A stretch of 15,791 nucleotides of DNA from Flavobacteriales bacterium (GCA_027033875.1 JALVKK010000069.1:1-15791), one strand, 5' to 3'. Positions 1-7,705 are shown, numbered from the stretch's first letter. Notes: a model not told the origin generated them from the letters alone. Translations and numbers: made by a program.

Positions 1-159
1 GATATAATAAATATCAAAAACACGTATCTTGAAAAAGGAAAAATTGAAAGAAATTTTGAAATAGCTAAAGAGATGCTTGAAAAAGGATTAAATCTATCAT
101 TGATAAGTGAAATAACAGGATTAACAGAAAACGAAATAAAAAAATTGAAAAACGAATAA
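1..159 (+). CDS. C-terminal tail of a probable Rpn family (PD-(D/E)XK) nuclease/transposase, partial
   Basis: An open frame enters from the left edge and ends with TAA at 157-159, leaving 52 residues. The tail reads EIAKEMLEKGLNLSLISEI followed by TGLTENEIKKLKNE. This pattern, an amphipathic helix, then 'ML..G....I.EITGL...EI..L', is the typical C-terminal tail of the Rpn recombination-promoting nuclease/putative transposase family (PDDEXK_2). Members of that family cut DNA and are often scattered in many copies through Bacteroidota genomes. The catalytic domain lies outside the window, so it is unknown whether the gene is intact. The family call rests on tail similarity only; a short helix-turn-helix tail of another protein is the main alternative. 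Confidence 0.55.
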   Translation, partial: DIINIKNTYLEKGKIERNFEIAKEMLEKGLNLSLISEITGLTENEIKKLKNE

Positions 160-196
160 CAAACATTAACATATTGTATAGTTAATAGCAGTTAAT

Positions 197-215
197 CGTT
201 GAATTTCAACGTTTT
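197..215 (+). terminator. Possible weak intrinsic terminator after the Rpn-like gene
   Basis: CGTTGAA (197-203) and TTCAACG (205-211) form a perfect inverted repeat with a single central base, followed at once by TTTT (212-215). As RNA it can fold as a 5-6 bp stem with a small loop plus a short U run, 38 bases after the stop codon at 159. The stem is short, so it may be a weak terminator or merely a palindrome. Confidence 0.35.
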
Positions 216-303
216 GCATTTTATCAAAGACAGTTCTAAAATGAAAAATAAGAGCAATAAAAGCCGCCACTAACCATACACGAAACCGTTTGCCTTGATA
301 AAA

Positions 304-355
304 AATAATATTCCAATTTATTTTGGGGTAAAAAACAATTCCTTTTGGTATTATT
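304..355 (-). terminator. Possible intrinsic terminator of pheT, overlapping its stop codon
   Basis: Read on the minus strand, AATAATACCAA (355-345) can pair with TTGG-AA-TATTATT (316-304), giving an 11 bp stem with a 2-base bulge and a 28-base loop, followed by a T-rich run. The upstream arm contains the pheT stop codon (353-351). The stem is mostly A-T and the loop is large, so the call is tentative. Confidence 0.28.
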
Positions 356-2786
356 TACGAAGTTTGGCGCCGAATTTTTGTTCAAAATTTTGGAAAATTT
401 TACTCATAACTTTATCTATCTGCTTATCATTCAAAGTTTTGCGTTTATCTTGCAAAATAAAACTCAAAGCATAAGATTTTTTACCTTCCGGTATTTTGTC
501 ACCTTCATAGACATCAAACAAATCGACGGCTTTCAGTAGTTTTCTTTCTACATCAAAAGCTATATCGTACAAGTCTTTGTAACTGACATTTTTAGCTACT
601 TCCAATGCCAAATCTCGTCTGACAGAAGGGAATTTTGGAATATCATTGTATGCAATATTGCTGTATGATTTGATAAGTTCCATTAAATTATCCCAAAGAA
701 AATCGGCATAATAAACATCTTTTTTGATGTCAAAATATTTATTTACAGTCGGCTTTACCTTCCCTAAATAGACAATAGGTCTTTTTGCCACTTCAAAAAC
801 AATACTTTCTTGAATATCGGCATTATTACAAGGTTTTAATTTATAATCCTGAATACCGAATCGTTTCAAAACAGCTTCAACTTGCCCTTTTATATGATAA
901 AAACCGGTATGTCGCGCAACTTCCATCCAGTTTTCGGATACGAGATTGCCGGTCATTATCAAAGACAAATGTTTTTCTTCGACATATTTAGCTTTACCAT
1001 ATTGATTGTAAATTTTACCGAACTCAAAAAACTTTAAATCCGATTGCTTCCGATTCATATTATAAGCCACGGATTCTAAAGCACTAAACAACATAGACTG
1101 ACGTAATACACTTAAATCCAAACTCAACGGATTGAGTATTTTTACGGTTGATTTTTCATCAATTTGATCCGATAATTCAATATATTCGGGTGTCGTCAGC
1201 GAATTAGACATGATTTCGGTAAAACCTCTGGCAAGCAATAGTTCTGCTACAATATTTTCAATTTTATTAGAAGCTAACTTATCGGAAGGTTCAACGCTGG
1301 CATTTATTTTAGTTGAAAATTCAATATTATTATAACCGTAAACCCGCAATATTTCTTCTACAATATCAGCCGGACGGGTTACATCAACTCTGTACGAGGG
1401 AACAATTAAATTAAGACCGTGTTCAGTTTCGGAAGTAATCTTTATTTCTAAAGAGGCTAATATATTCTTAATAATATTCTTATCAATTCTATTACCTGTC
1501 AAAATGTTCAAATAATCGTAAGATAATGAAATATTGTACGGTTCGATTTTATTAGGATAAACATCAATCAAGTCGGTTATGATTTCAGCTTCGGCATATT
1601 CTTTTATTAATGTTACGGCTCTTTTCAATGCAAAATCCGTCATATCCGGATCAACCCCCCGTTCAAATCTGAAAGACGAATCTGTATTCAGTCCGTGTCT
1701 TTTAGCTGCTTTACGAACCGTTACCGGATCAAAATAAGCACTTTCTATGAAAATATCCGTTGTTTCTCGGGTAATACCGGAATCTATACCACCTAAAACT
1801 CCGGCTATAACCATAGGCGCTTTTTCGTTGTAAATAATCAAATCATCAGGGTGCAATCGACGTTCAATACCGTCTAAAGTTACCAGTGTATCATCCGGTT
1901 CGGCTGTTTTTACAACAATTTTATGACCAAGTATTTTTTCGGCATCAAAAGCGTGTAAAGGCTGCCCCAATTCGTGCATCACGTAATTGGTTATGTCAAC
2001 TATGTTATTTATGGGTGATAAACCAATGGCTTTTAAGCGGTTTTGTATCCATTTCGGTGAAGGTCCTATCTTGACATTTTTTATCGTAATCCCGACATAT
2101 CGCGGACATTTGTCTTTATCTTTTATTTCTATTTGTATAGGACGCGTCTTACTGTCAATATTAAACTTTGAGACCGAAGCCGTATCAAACGAAACATTCT
2201 CGTTGAGATGTATCAAACCGGCTCTCAAATCTCTGGCAACTCCTAAATGGCTCATAGCATCGGCACGATTGGGAGTCAAACCTATTTCAAAAATTTGGTC
2301 GGTTTCTATCTCCATAACCTCACTGAGATTTTTTCCGACTTCTATCGATTCGTCCAAAACCATAATGCCATCGTGATTATCGCCCAAACCCAATTCGTCC
2401 TCGGCGCAAATCATTCCATAACTTAGTTCTCCTCTGATTTTACCTTTTTTGATTTTAAATTCTTTGTTTTCTTTATCATATAAAATCGTTCCCACCGTTG
2501 CCACCGGTACTATTTGCCCTTCGGCAACATTGGGCGCACCACAAACTATCTGCACCGGTTCGCCCGTCCCCAAATCTACTTTGGTAACGGATAATTTATC
2601 GGCATTGGGGTGTTTATAAACTTCCAAGACTTTACCGGTTACAACGCCTTTTAAGCCACCTTTTACAGATTCAAAAATTTCAATTCCTTCAACTTCGAGT
2701 CCCAAATCAGTAAGTAATTCACCTGTCTTTTCAGCCGGCCAATCAATGTCTATAAATTGTTTTAACCAATTATACGATATCTTCAT
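351..2786 (-). CDS. pheT: Phenylalanyl-tRNA synthetase beta subunit
   Basis: This 811-residue protein is the beta chain of the cytoplasmic alpha2-beta2 enzyme that attaches phenylalanine to tRNA-Phe. The canonical start MKISYNWLKQFIDID is present. The N-terminal OB-fold/EMAP-like tRNA-binding domain (about 46-155) has the KHPNADKLSV and GMICAEDELGL signatures. The motif IGLTPNRADAMSHLGVARDL (about 168-187) leads into the B3/B4 editing region, then a B5 domain, a catalytic-like core and a C-terminal FDX-ACB anticodon-binding domain (about 715-808, starting FPSVRRDLALEV). Length matches the usual bacterial 790-820 residues. The pheS partner is not adjacent, so the subunits are encoded apart, as in many Bacteroidota. 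No frameshift or missing domain is seen. Confidence 0.98.
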   Translation of the reverse strand: MKISYNWLKQFIDIDWPAEKTGELLTDLGLEVEGIEIFESVKGGLKGVVTGKVLEVYKHPNADKLSVTKVDLGTGEPVQIVCGAPNVAEGQIVPVATVGTILYDKENKEFKIKKGKIRGELSYGMICAEDELGLGDNHDGIMVLDESIEVGKNLSEVMEIETDQIFEIGLTPNRADAMSHLGVARDLRAGLIHLNENVSFDTASVSKFNIDSKTRPIQIEIKDKDKCPRYVGITIKNVKIGPSPKWIQNRLKAIGLSPINNIVDITNYVMHELGQPLHAFDAEKILGHKIVVKTAEPDDTLVTLDGIERRLHPDDLIIYNEKAPMVIAGVLGGIDSGITRETTDIFIESAYFDPVTVRKAAKRHGLNTDSSFRFERGVDPDMTDFALKRAVTLIKEYAEAEIITDLIDVYPNKIEPYNISLSYDYLNILTGNRIDKNIIKNILASLEIKITSETEHGLNLIVPSYRVDVTRPADIVEEILRVYGYNNIEFSTKINASVEPSDKLASNKIENIVAELLLARGFTEIMSNSLTTPEYIELSDQIDEKSTVKILNPLSLDLSVLRQSMLFSALESVAYNMNRKQSDLKFFEFGKIYNQYGKAKYVEEKHLSLIMTGNLVSENWMEVARHTGFYHIKGQVEAVLKRFGIQDYKLKPCNNADIQESIVFEVAKRPIVYLGKVKPTVNKYFDIKKDVYYADFLWDNLMELIKSYSNIAYNDIPKFPSVRRDLALEVAKNVSYKDLYDIAFDVERKLLKAVDLFDVYEGDKIPEGKKSYALSFILQDKRKTLNDKQIDKVMSKIFQNFEQKFGAKLRK

Positions 2787-2806
2787 TAAATAAAAATTTA
2801 GAAAAA

Positions 2807-2814
2807 CAAATTTA
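2807..2814 (-). promoter_or_regulatory. Candidate -7 element of the pheT promoter
   Basis: On the minus strand TAAATTTG matches the Bacteroidota -7 consensus TAnnTTTG and ends 20 bases before the pheT ATG, implying a leader of about 14 bases. No TTTG stands at the expected -33 distance (the sequence there is TTTT), so this rests on one box only. Confidence 0.38.
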
Positions 2815-2886
2815 CGGCAAAAAGTTAAAATATAAAAAATACCATTAAAAAATGATACCGGTTATTCTTAAATTTGAATTGCAATA

Positions 2887-2904
2887 AGTTCTTAACAAAG
2901 AACT
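2887..2904. repeat. Perfect inverted repeat, 7 bp arms
   Basis: AGTTCTT (2887-2893) and AAGAACT (2898-2904) are perfect reverse complements around AACA. No T run follows on either strand, so it is not an obvious terminator. It lies about 100 bases upstream of pheT and could be an operator or chance. Confidence 0.4.
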
Positions 2905-3263
2905 CCGATTAGAAATCAAATGATGGTATTTTCAAACAAAATGCTTATGCTACGGTTAGTTTACGAACCGACAAAATAGCCATATATTCACAAGAAATGT
3001 CTATATTTGTAGCAATCGCTCTTCTATTAAATAATCATTAATACTGAAAATTGAAAGAATCTGAGAAAGATTTGGTAATAATATATAACTCTATGAGTCG
3101 TGAAAAACAAAGGGTATATGACAAAAGACAAAGAGAAGTAGAATTTAATAAAGTATATTTTTCTGTCATTGATCTCACGCCCTCGATAACATATAAATAA
3201 CCAAAAAAACTACTTGTTATTGAAAGGATTCCACATAAATAATCATTATCGAACAAATAATCA

Positions 3264-4136
3264 ATGAAACAAAACAAACCAACCGTTCATCAAACAATTC
3301 AAATAGACATCAAAAAAATCATCCGTTCGCAAAAAAACAAAACCGTAGCCAATATGCCCGATTTTGTAATCAATTTGATTCGTTGGTGGGTTAAAGAAAA
3401 AGACCTGAATGAGTTGTTACGAAAAACATCACACTTACAAGATTTTGATTTTGTAGAAGCTATCAATAAAGAGATGAACTTAAAGTTTGAAGTCATCGGG
3501 CTTGAAAATATTCCAAACCGGAGTAATTTGATTTTTGTGGGAAATCATGCTTTGGGCGGTTTAGATTTTTTTGTTTTGGTGCATGCGTTAAAACAAGCTG
3601 GATTTACTAGTATCAATCATCCTGCAAATGAAGTTTTAATGGCTGTAAAACCCCTATCCGGCATTTTAGTCCCGATTAATGTGTTTGGCAAAATTACCGA
3701 AAAAGACCGGCAATTGTTAGAAGAACGTTTGTCGGACAATACGGTTCCGGTTACTATGTTTCCGTCCGGTGAAGTGATGCGCAAATATAACGGCAAACCT
3801 GACGACGGCTTATGGCGCAGCGGTTTTGTTCGGTATGCCCGCAAATATCAAAAAGACGTAATGCCGTTTTATATCCCGACCGAAAATTCCAAAACTTTTT
3901 ATCGCATAGCAAGTTGGCGACGAAAATTGGGTGTTAAAGCGAATATTGAACTATTTTGGCTTTCTAGAGAATTGCTCAAAAAAAGAAATCAAACCATAAA
4001 GATAATTTTCGGCAAACCCATACCATGGCAAACATTCGACGAAAGCAAATCACGACATGAGTGGGCGGCTAAGGTTAAGAAAATGGCGTATGCACTTGTT
4101 GAAAACAACCATTCTATCCAATTTGGACAAAATTGA
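3264..4136 (+). CDS. PlsC-like lysophospholipid/glycerol acyltransferase
   Basis: This 290-residue protein belongs to the PlsC/LPLAT acyltransferase superfamily, which moves fatty-acyl groups onto lipid acceptors at the membrane. The block GNHALGGLDFF (93-103) holds the catalytic His95 and Asp101. They are separated by five residues rather than the four of the classical NHxxxxD motif, a variant I recall from Bacteroidota 'glycerol acyltransferase' proteins. MFPSGEVMRK (165-174) stands in for the EGTR/phosphate-binding block. LVPINVFGK (135-143) and IIFGKPIP (247-254) supply further strand blocks. No long transmembrane helix is obvious. The true acceptor (lysophosphatidic acid, an aminolipid such as an ornithine or glycine lipid, or other) cannot be read from sequence. 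The gene stands alone, 70 bases before the next transcription unit. Confidence 0.82.
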   Translation: MKQNKPTVHQTIQIDIKKIIRSQKNKTVANMPDFVINLIRWWVKEKDLNELLRKTSHLQDFDFVEAINKEMNLKFEVIGLENIPNRSNLIFVGNHALGGLDFFVLVHALKQAGFTSINHPANEVLMAVKPLSGILVPINVFGKITEKDRQLLEERLSDNTVPVTMFPSGEVMRKYNGKPDDGLWRSGFVRYARKYQKDVMPFYIPTENSKTFYRIASWRRKLGVKANIELFWLSRELLKKRNQTIKIIFGKPIPWQTFDESKSRHEWAAKVKKMAYALVENNHSIQFGQN

Positions 4137-4151
4137 ACTAATAAAAAGTAT

Positions 4152-4186
4152 TTTGCATTACTTTTCCTGAAATTTTTATATCTTTG
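4152..4186 (+). promoter_or_regulatory. Candidate promoter of the TPR-LuxR regulator
   Basis: TATCTTTG (4179-4186) is an exact TAnnTTTG -7 box, 50 bases before the chosen ATG. The nearest upstream TTTG (4152-4155) is 23 bases away, longer than the usual 19-21, so the -33 assignment is uncertain. Confidence 0.45.
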
Positions 4187-4236
4187 AATATCAAATAAAT
4201 AGAGTTTTGTGTTTAAAGAATCGACAGTTTTTCAAT

Positions 4237-5796
4237 ATGAAAGAATTTATTTCGAAATATATATTATTAGTTTTATTTATTTTTTCTGTTATTAACTGTA
4301 ATCAGAAAGAATTAAAAAGTAATAAATCTCAGATTTCACATGTAGATTCATTGAGAATCAACAAGATTATTGAAGAAGTTAAATCTTCGGATAATAAAAC
4401 AAATAAAGAACTTTTAATTTTAGAAGAAACAATTGATAATTTATTTATCGACATCTTACCCGATTCTGTTTTACCCGATTATTATAATAAAATAGGACTG
4501 ATATATTATAGTAAATCAAATTATAATTTTTCGTTAAAATATTTCAATAAAGCATATAAAATATATAAATATCTAGACAAAATCAAAGCGGCGAAAGAAT
4601 TAACAAATATAGGCGTAATCAATGAAATTAACGGAAAATATGAAGAAGCCGTAGAAAAATATTTGGAAGCCTTGAATATATTTAAGGAACAAAAAGATTC
4701 AGCATCAATGGCTTTTGTTTATAATAACATAGGTGTACTGTATCAGAATATTAATAGTAAAGCAAAAGCTATAGAATATTATAAATACGCCCTAAATATA
4801 AGTAACGAAAAAAAATCAAAAGCCCGCGTCCTGGGCAATATCGGGGTTGTATATGAAAGTGAAAATAAATTGGATTCCGCCTTTCATTATTACTCCGAAT
4901 CAATAAAAATATATAATACGCTTCATGAAGATATTAATAAAGCAACTGTTTTGAATAATATCGGCAACATATATTATAGAAATAAATATCCCGATAGTGC
5001 AAAAGTTTTTTTTGAAAAAGCTTTAACAATATTTAAACATCATGATAACATTGCCGGCGAAGTTCAGACTTTTAGAAATTTAGGCAAATATTATTATTCA
5101 GTTAAAAATTATAACCAAGCAGAAAAGTATCTATTAAATGCTCTTGAAAAGGCTGAAAAAATCAAATTTTCCAAATTATTATTCGAAATTGTCGAACTGC
5201 TTTCGGAAGTATATGAATCTCAACATAAATATAAAGAAGCCAATAAGTTTTTAAAATACCATTATCGTTTAAGAGACAGTTTATTTAAAAAAGAAAATAT
5301 CCAACAAATAAACGATTTGGAAGCTAAGTATCAATTAAAAGAAAAAGAATCCGATATTAAGATATTACAACTGAAAACAAATGTCCAAAGGAAAAGAATA
5401 ATACTTCAGTTATTAATCATGATCCTTTTGTTGATTACTTCCATTTCAATAATCATCATTTATTATCAATTCAAAAAACATAAAAATTTGGAAATTGAAA
5501 AAATGAAAAATGAAATTTTTGAATATATTAACCAAATTGATAATTTTAAAAAATATACAACAATATCTTCAGAACAAACAAAAAAAGAAATTATTAATGA
5601 ATTAAAAAAATATGATATAACCGAACGAGAAACGGATGTTTTATTTTTAATAGCAGAAGGATTAAAAAACAGTGAAATAGCCGAAAAATTATTTGTTTCC
5701 GTTAATACTGTAAAATATCATATCAAAAATATTTTTTTAAAATTAGATGTCAAAAACCGAATTGAAGCTGTGAGAAAAGCAAATATTATGCAATAA
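4237..5796 (+). CDS. Membrane-spanning TPR regulator with C-terminal LuxR-type helix-turn-helix
   Basis: The ATG at 4237 (519 residues) is preferred to the in-frame TTG at 4207 because it puts a clean signal sequence (about 3-20) at the N terminus. That sequence ends in VINC with Cys21, an atypical lipobox with Asn before Cys, so the protein may be a lipoprotein or simply exported. Residues about 83-350 hold roughly seven tetratricopeptide repeats (for example NIGVINEINGKYEEAVEKYL). A charged coiled coil leads into one strong transmembrane helix (about 387-410), a second coiled coil, and a GerE/LuxR DNA-binding domain (about 459-515: ITERETDVLFLIAEGL, then NSEIAEKLFVSVNTVKYHI). The expected topology is periplasmic TPR sensor and cytoplasmic DNA binding, that is, a one-component transmembrane regulator. 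The ligand and targets are unknown. The envelope genes just downstream are natural candidates. Confidence 0.85.
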   Translation: MKEFISKYILLVLFIFSVINCNQKELKSNKSQISHVDSLRINKIIEEVKSSDNKTNKELLILEETIDNLFIDILPDSVLPDYYNKIGLIYYSKSNYNFSLKYFNKAYKIYKYLDKIKAAKELTNIGVINEINGKYEEAVEKYLEALNIFKEQKDSASMAFVYNNIGVLYQNINSKAKAIEYYKYALNISNEKKSKARVLGNIGVVYESENKLDSAFHYYSESIKIYNTLHEDINKATVLNNIGNIYYRNKYPDSAKVFFEKALTIFKHHDNIAGEVQTFRNLGKYYYSVKNYNQAEKYLLNALEKAEKIKFSKLLFEIVELLSEVYESQHKYKEANKFLKYHYRLRDSLFKKENIQQINDLEAKYQLKEKESDIKILQLKTNVQRKRIILQLLIMILLLITSISIIIIYYQFKKHKNLEIEKMKNEIFEYINQIDNFKKYTTISSEQTKKEIINELKKYDITERETDVLFLIAEGLKNSEIAEKLFVSVNTVKYHIKNIFLKLDVKNRIEAVRKANIMQ

Positions 5797-5817
5797 TTCT
5801 TTATCTCATTAAAAAAA

Positions 5818-5833
5818 CTACTCTATTGGGTAG
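5818..5833 (+). repeat. Short stem-loop between regulator and OmpA-like gene
   Basis: CTACTC (5818-5823) pairs with GGGTAG (5828-5833), including one G-T pair, around TATT. No T run follows, so it is weak evidence for termination. It could be an operator in the 93-base gap ahead of the OmpA-like gene. Confidence 0.25.
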
Positions 5834-5889
5834 GAAATAAAGCGTAATTATTCCGTTATTTTGTGGTATAAATATTAAATAATTATGCC

Positions 5890-7128
5890 ATGAAACACAC
5901 AAAATCTTATACTCTTACCATTTCTTTTTTAATGATTATTAATTCCTTTGTTTATGCACAAGTTACAGATCCCGGTAAAGTTATTAAGCAAAAAGGTGAT
6001 GAACGTATAAATGAAAAAGTAAATAAAAGTATAGATAAAGGATATGACAAGCTTGAAAAAGGAATCAAGGGTTTATTTCATAAAAAAAAGAAAAAAAAAT
6101 CTGTCAAAGAAAAAAAAGACAACAAAAAACAATCGGTTAATTCAAGAGGTCATAATTTAGAAATAAAAACTCAAAAACCACTCTTGAAATGGGCTAAATA
6201 TGATTTTATTCCGGGAGATAATATTATTTTTGAGGATAATTTAGAAGATGAAGAAAACGGGGAATTCCCCTCTCGTTGGGACTTGGAAAAAGGTCAAGTG
6301 GAAATCGCAGAATTTGGTGGCGACAAAGTTATTATGCTAAGAAGCGGGGAACCAAAAATTATGCCGTTTATAAAAAATGCATCAAACGACTATCTACCCG
6401 ATATATTTACCGTAGAATTTGATTTATATTGCCATTCCTATCTTTTTTGGGTTTATCTTCGCGATATCAAACACCAACCCTCCGTAAGTATCTCGGGATT
6501 TGACTATTTTACTATAAATTATAACAGCATCGGGTTTGGTAAAATCGTAAGTGAATATCCTCAAAAAAATGTAGCAGAACGCAGGTGGATACATATCTCA
6601 ATTGCATACACAAAAGGAAAATTGAAAATTTATATGGATGACACAAGACTTATTAATGTGCCAAGAATTGATTTTAACCCTTCCGGAATATCATTTTATA
6701 CATACTATGCCGGTGAAGATAACCCTTTCTACATAAAAAATGTAAGAATTGCCAAGGGAGGCGTAAAATATTACGATCGTATTTTGAAAGATGGAAAAAT
6801 CGTTGCCAACGGAATCCGCTTTAATGTAAACAGTGCCGTATTGCTTCCCGAATCAATGGGCATAATAAATAAAATTTATGAATTGATGAAAAATCATTCG
6901 GAATTGAAATTTAGCGTTGAAGGACATACGGATAGTGACGGAAATGACAAATATAATTTGCAACTTTCCCGAAAAAGAGCCCAAGCCGTCGTTAATAAAC
7001 TTATGGAAATGGGAATATCCGCCGACCGCCTGGTTTCAAAAGGCTGGGGAGAAAACAAACCCGTTGCCGGTAATGACACACCCGAAGGAAAAGCTAATAA
7101 TCGAAGAGTCGAATTTGTTAAATTTTAA
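5890..7128 (+). CDS. Secreted OmpA-family protein with Lys-rich segment and jelly-roll-like middle domain
   Basis: This 412-residue protein has a Sec signal peptide ending near VYAQ (about residue 24). A charged segment with a KKKKKK run (about 65-80) follows. The middle region (about 110-290) is rich in beta strands, with FEDNL, FTVEFDLY, RRWIHISIAYTKGKLKIYMDD and FYIKNVRIAKGG. This resembles concanavalin/LamG-type jelly rolls, though I cannot name the family. The C-terminal OmpA domain (about 308-412) contains FSVEGHTDSDG and LSRKRAQAVV. Asp348 and Arg363 align with E. coli OmpA Asp271 and Arg286, which bind diaminopimelate of peptidoglycan, so cell-wall anchoring in the periplasm or outer membrane is likely. 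There is no N-terminal beta barrel. The upstream TTATTTTG (5856-5863) is one mismatch from a -7 box. Cotranscription with the following lipoprotein gene is likely. Confidence 0.85.
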   Translation: MKHTKSYTLTISFLMIINSFVYAQVTDPGKVIKQKGDERINEKVNKSIDKGYDKLEKGIKGLFHKKKKKKSVKEKKDNKKQSVNSRGHNLEIKTQKPLLKWAKYDFIPGDNIIFEDNLEDEENGEFPSRWDLEKGQVEIAEFGGDKVIMLRSGEPKIMPFIKNASNDYLPDIFTVEFDLYCHSYLFWVYLRDIKHQPSVSISGFDYFTINYNSIGFGKIVSEYPQKNVAERRWIHISIAYTKGKLKIYMDDTRLINVPRIDFNPSGISFYTYYAGEDNPFYIKNVRIAKGGVKYYDRILKDGKIVANGIRFNVNSAVLLPESMGIINKIYELMKNHSELKFSVEGHTDSDGNDKYNLQLSRKRAQAVVNKLMEMGISADRLVSKGWGENKPVAGNDTPEGKANNRRVEFVKF

Positions 7129-7147
7129 TCTATAAAACCTTGTAATT

Positions 7148-7705
7148 ATGAAAACAAAACATTTCTTAATCGTAGGTATTGTCGCCCTGTCATTAGCTTA
7201 TGCAGGATGTAAAAAAGAGCAAAAAGAAAATAATTTATTAAATAATTCATACTTAGGAGATTTGGAACTATATTTTACCAATACCTATCCTGAATTTCAA
7301 AGCTCTAAAAAAGTAAATGTGCATGTTTCAAAAGACGGCACAGTCACTTTCGGAACCGGTACTTTATCATATTCCGGGGAAGAAATCAATAATTCCGGAG
7401 ACGGAAAAATCAAGCGTGAAGGAATCATCGATATGTCCCCTTCGGGAACGATTTATAAAAATCAAAACGGAGATGTCCATATTTCTGTCAATGAAAATTC
7501 CGTTATCCATGACCATACAATAATGTGGGTATTAGCCAACGGTCAATGGATGGAAGTGTCCAATACGAATTATTCCGAAACTTGGAACGGAGGACTTGAT
7601 TTTGATTTGAATGAAGCTACGGGTAACGGATCAATAATCGAAGTAAATACGTCCGGCGGAACAGTAAAATGGACTTTATCGCTATTGCCGGAATTAACGG
7701 ATTAA
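7148..7705 (+). CDS. Lipoprotein of unknown function
   Basis: This 185-residue protein has a lipoprotein signal peptide, MKTKHFLIVGIVALSLAYAG, with the acylated Cys at residue 21. The residues after it (KKEQKE) are Lys/Glu-rich and loosely resemble the K-(D/E) surface-export signal described for Bacteroidota lipoproteins, so outer-membrane or surface placement is possible. The rest is polar and rich in Gly, Ser, Thr, Asn and predicted beta strands, with several Trp (near MWVLANGQWMEV and SETWNGG). No enzyme motif is visible and I do not recognise the family. It begins 19 bases after the OmpA-like gene with no room for a promoter, so the two are almost surely one operon. A strong terminator follows. 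Confidence 0.75.
   Translation: MKTKHFLIVGIVALSLAYAGCKKEQKENNLLNNSYLGDLELYFTNTYPEFQSSKKVNVHVSKDGTVTFGTGTLSYSGEEINNSGDGKIKREGIIDMSPSGTIYKNQNGDVHISVNENSVIHDHTIMWVLANGQWMEVSNTNYSETWNGGLDFDLNEATGNGSIIEVNTSGGTVKWTLSLLPELTD

Larger units (their letters stand above)
2787..3263. other. 477-base gap between divergent pheT and the acyltransferase gene
   Basis: No gene is convincing here. The left end holds the pheT -7 candidate. A perfect inverted repeat lies at 2887-2904. A TATATTTG box (3002-3009) precedes a short plus-strand reading frame running from TTG 3051 (or ATG 3093) to TAA 3198-3200. That frame encodes 49 (or 35) hydrophilic residues including SREKQRVYDKRQREVEFNK, resembling no family I recognise. 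A 79-codon minus-strand frame (3038-3277) covers the same DNA but overlaps the start of the acyltransferase gene. The stretch could be decayed coding DNA, a small-peptide gene, or plain spacer. Confidence 0.5.

Noticed and set aside
3038..3277. 79-codon minus-strand frame in the pheT-acyltransferase gap
   Set aside because: It overlaps the acyltransferase start, has no recognisable family or promoter, and its composition is that of antisense A/T-rich DNA.
4207..4236. Upstream TTG start for the TPR-LuxR regulator
   Set aside because: It would put ten polar residues (MCLKNRQFFN) before a good signal sequence. ATG at 4237 is the better start codon and gives a normal signal peptide.
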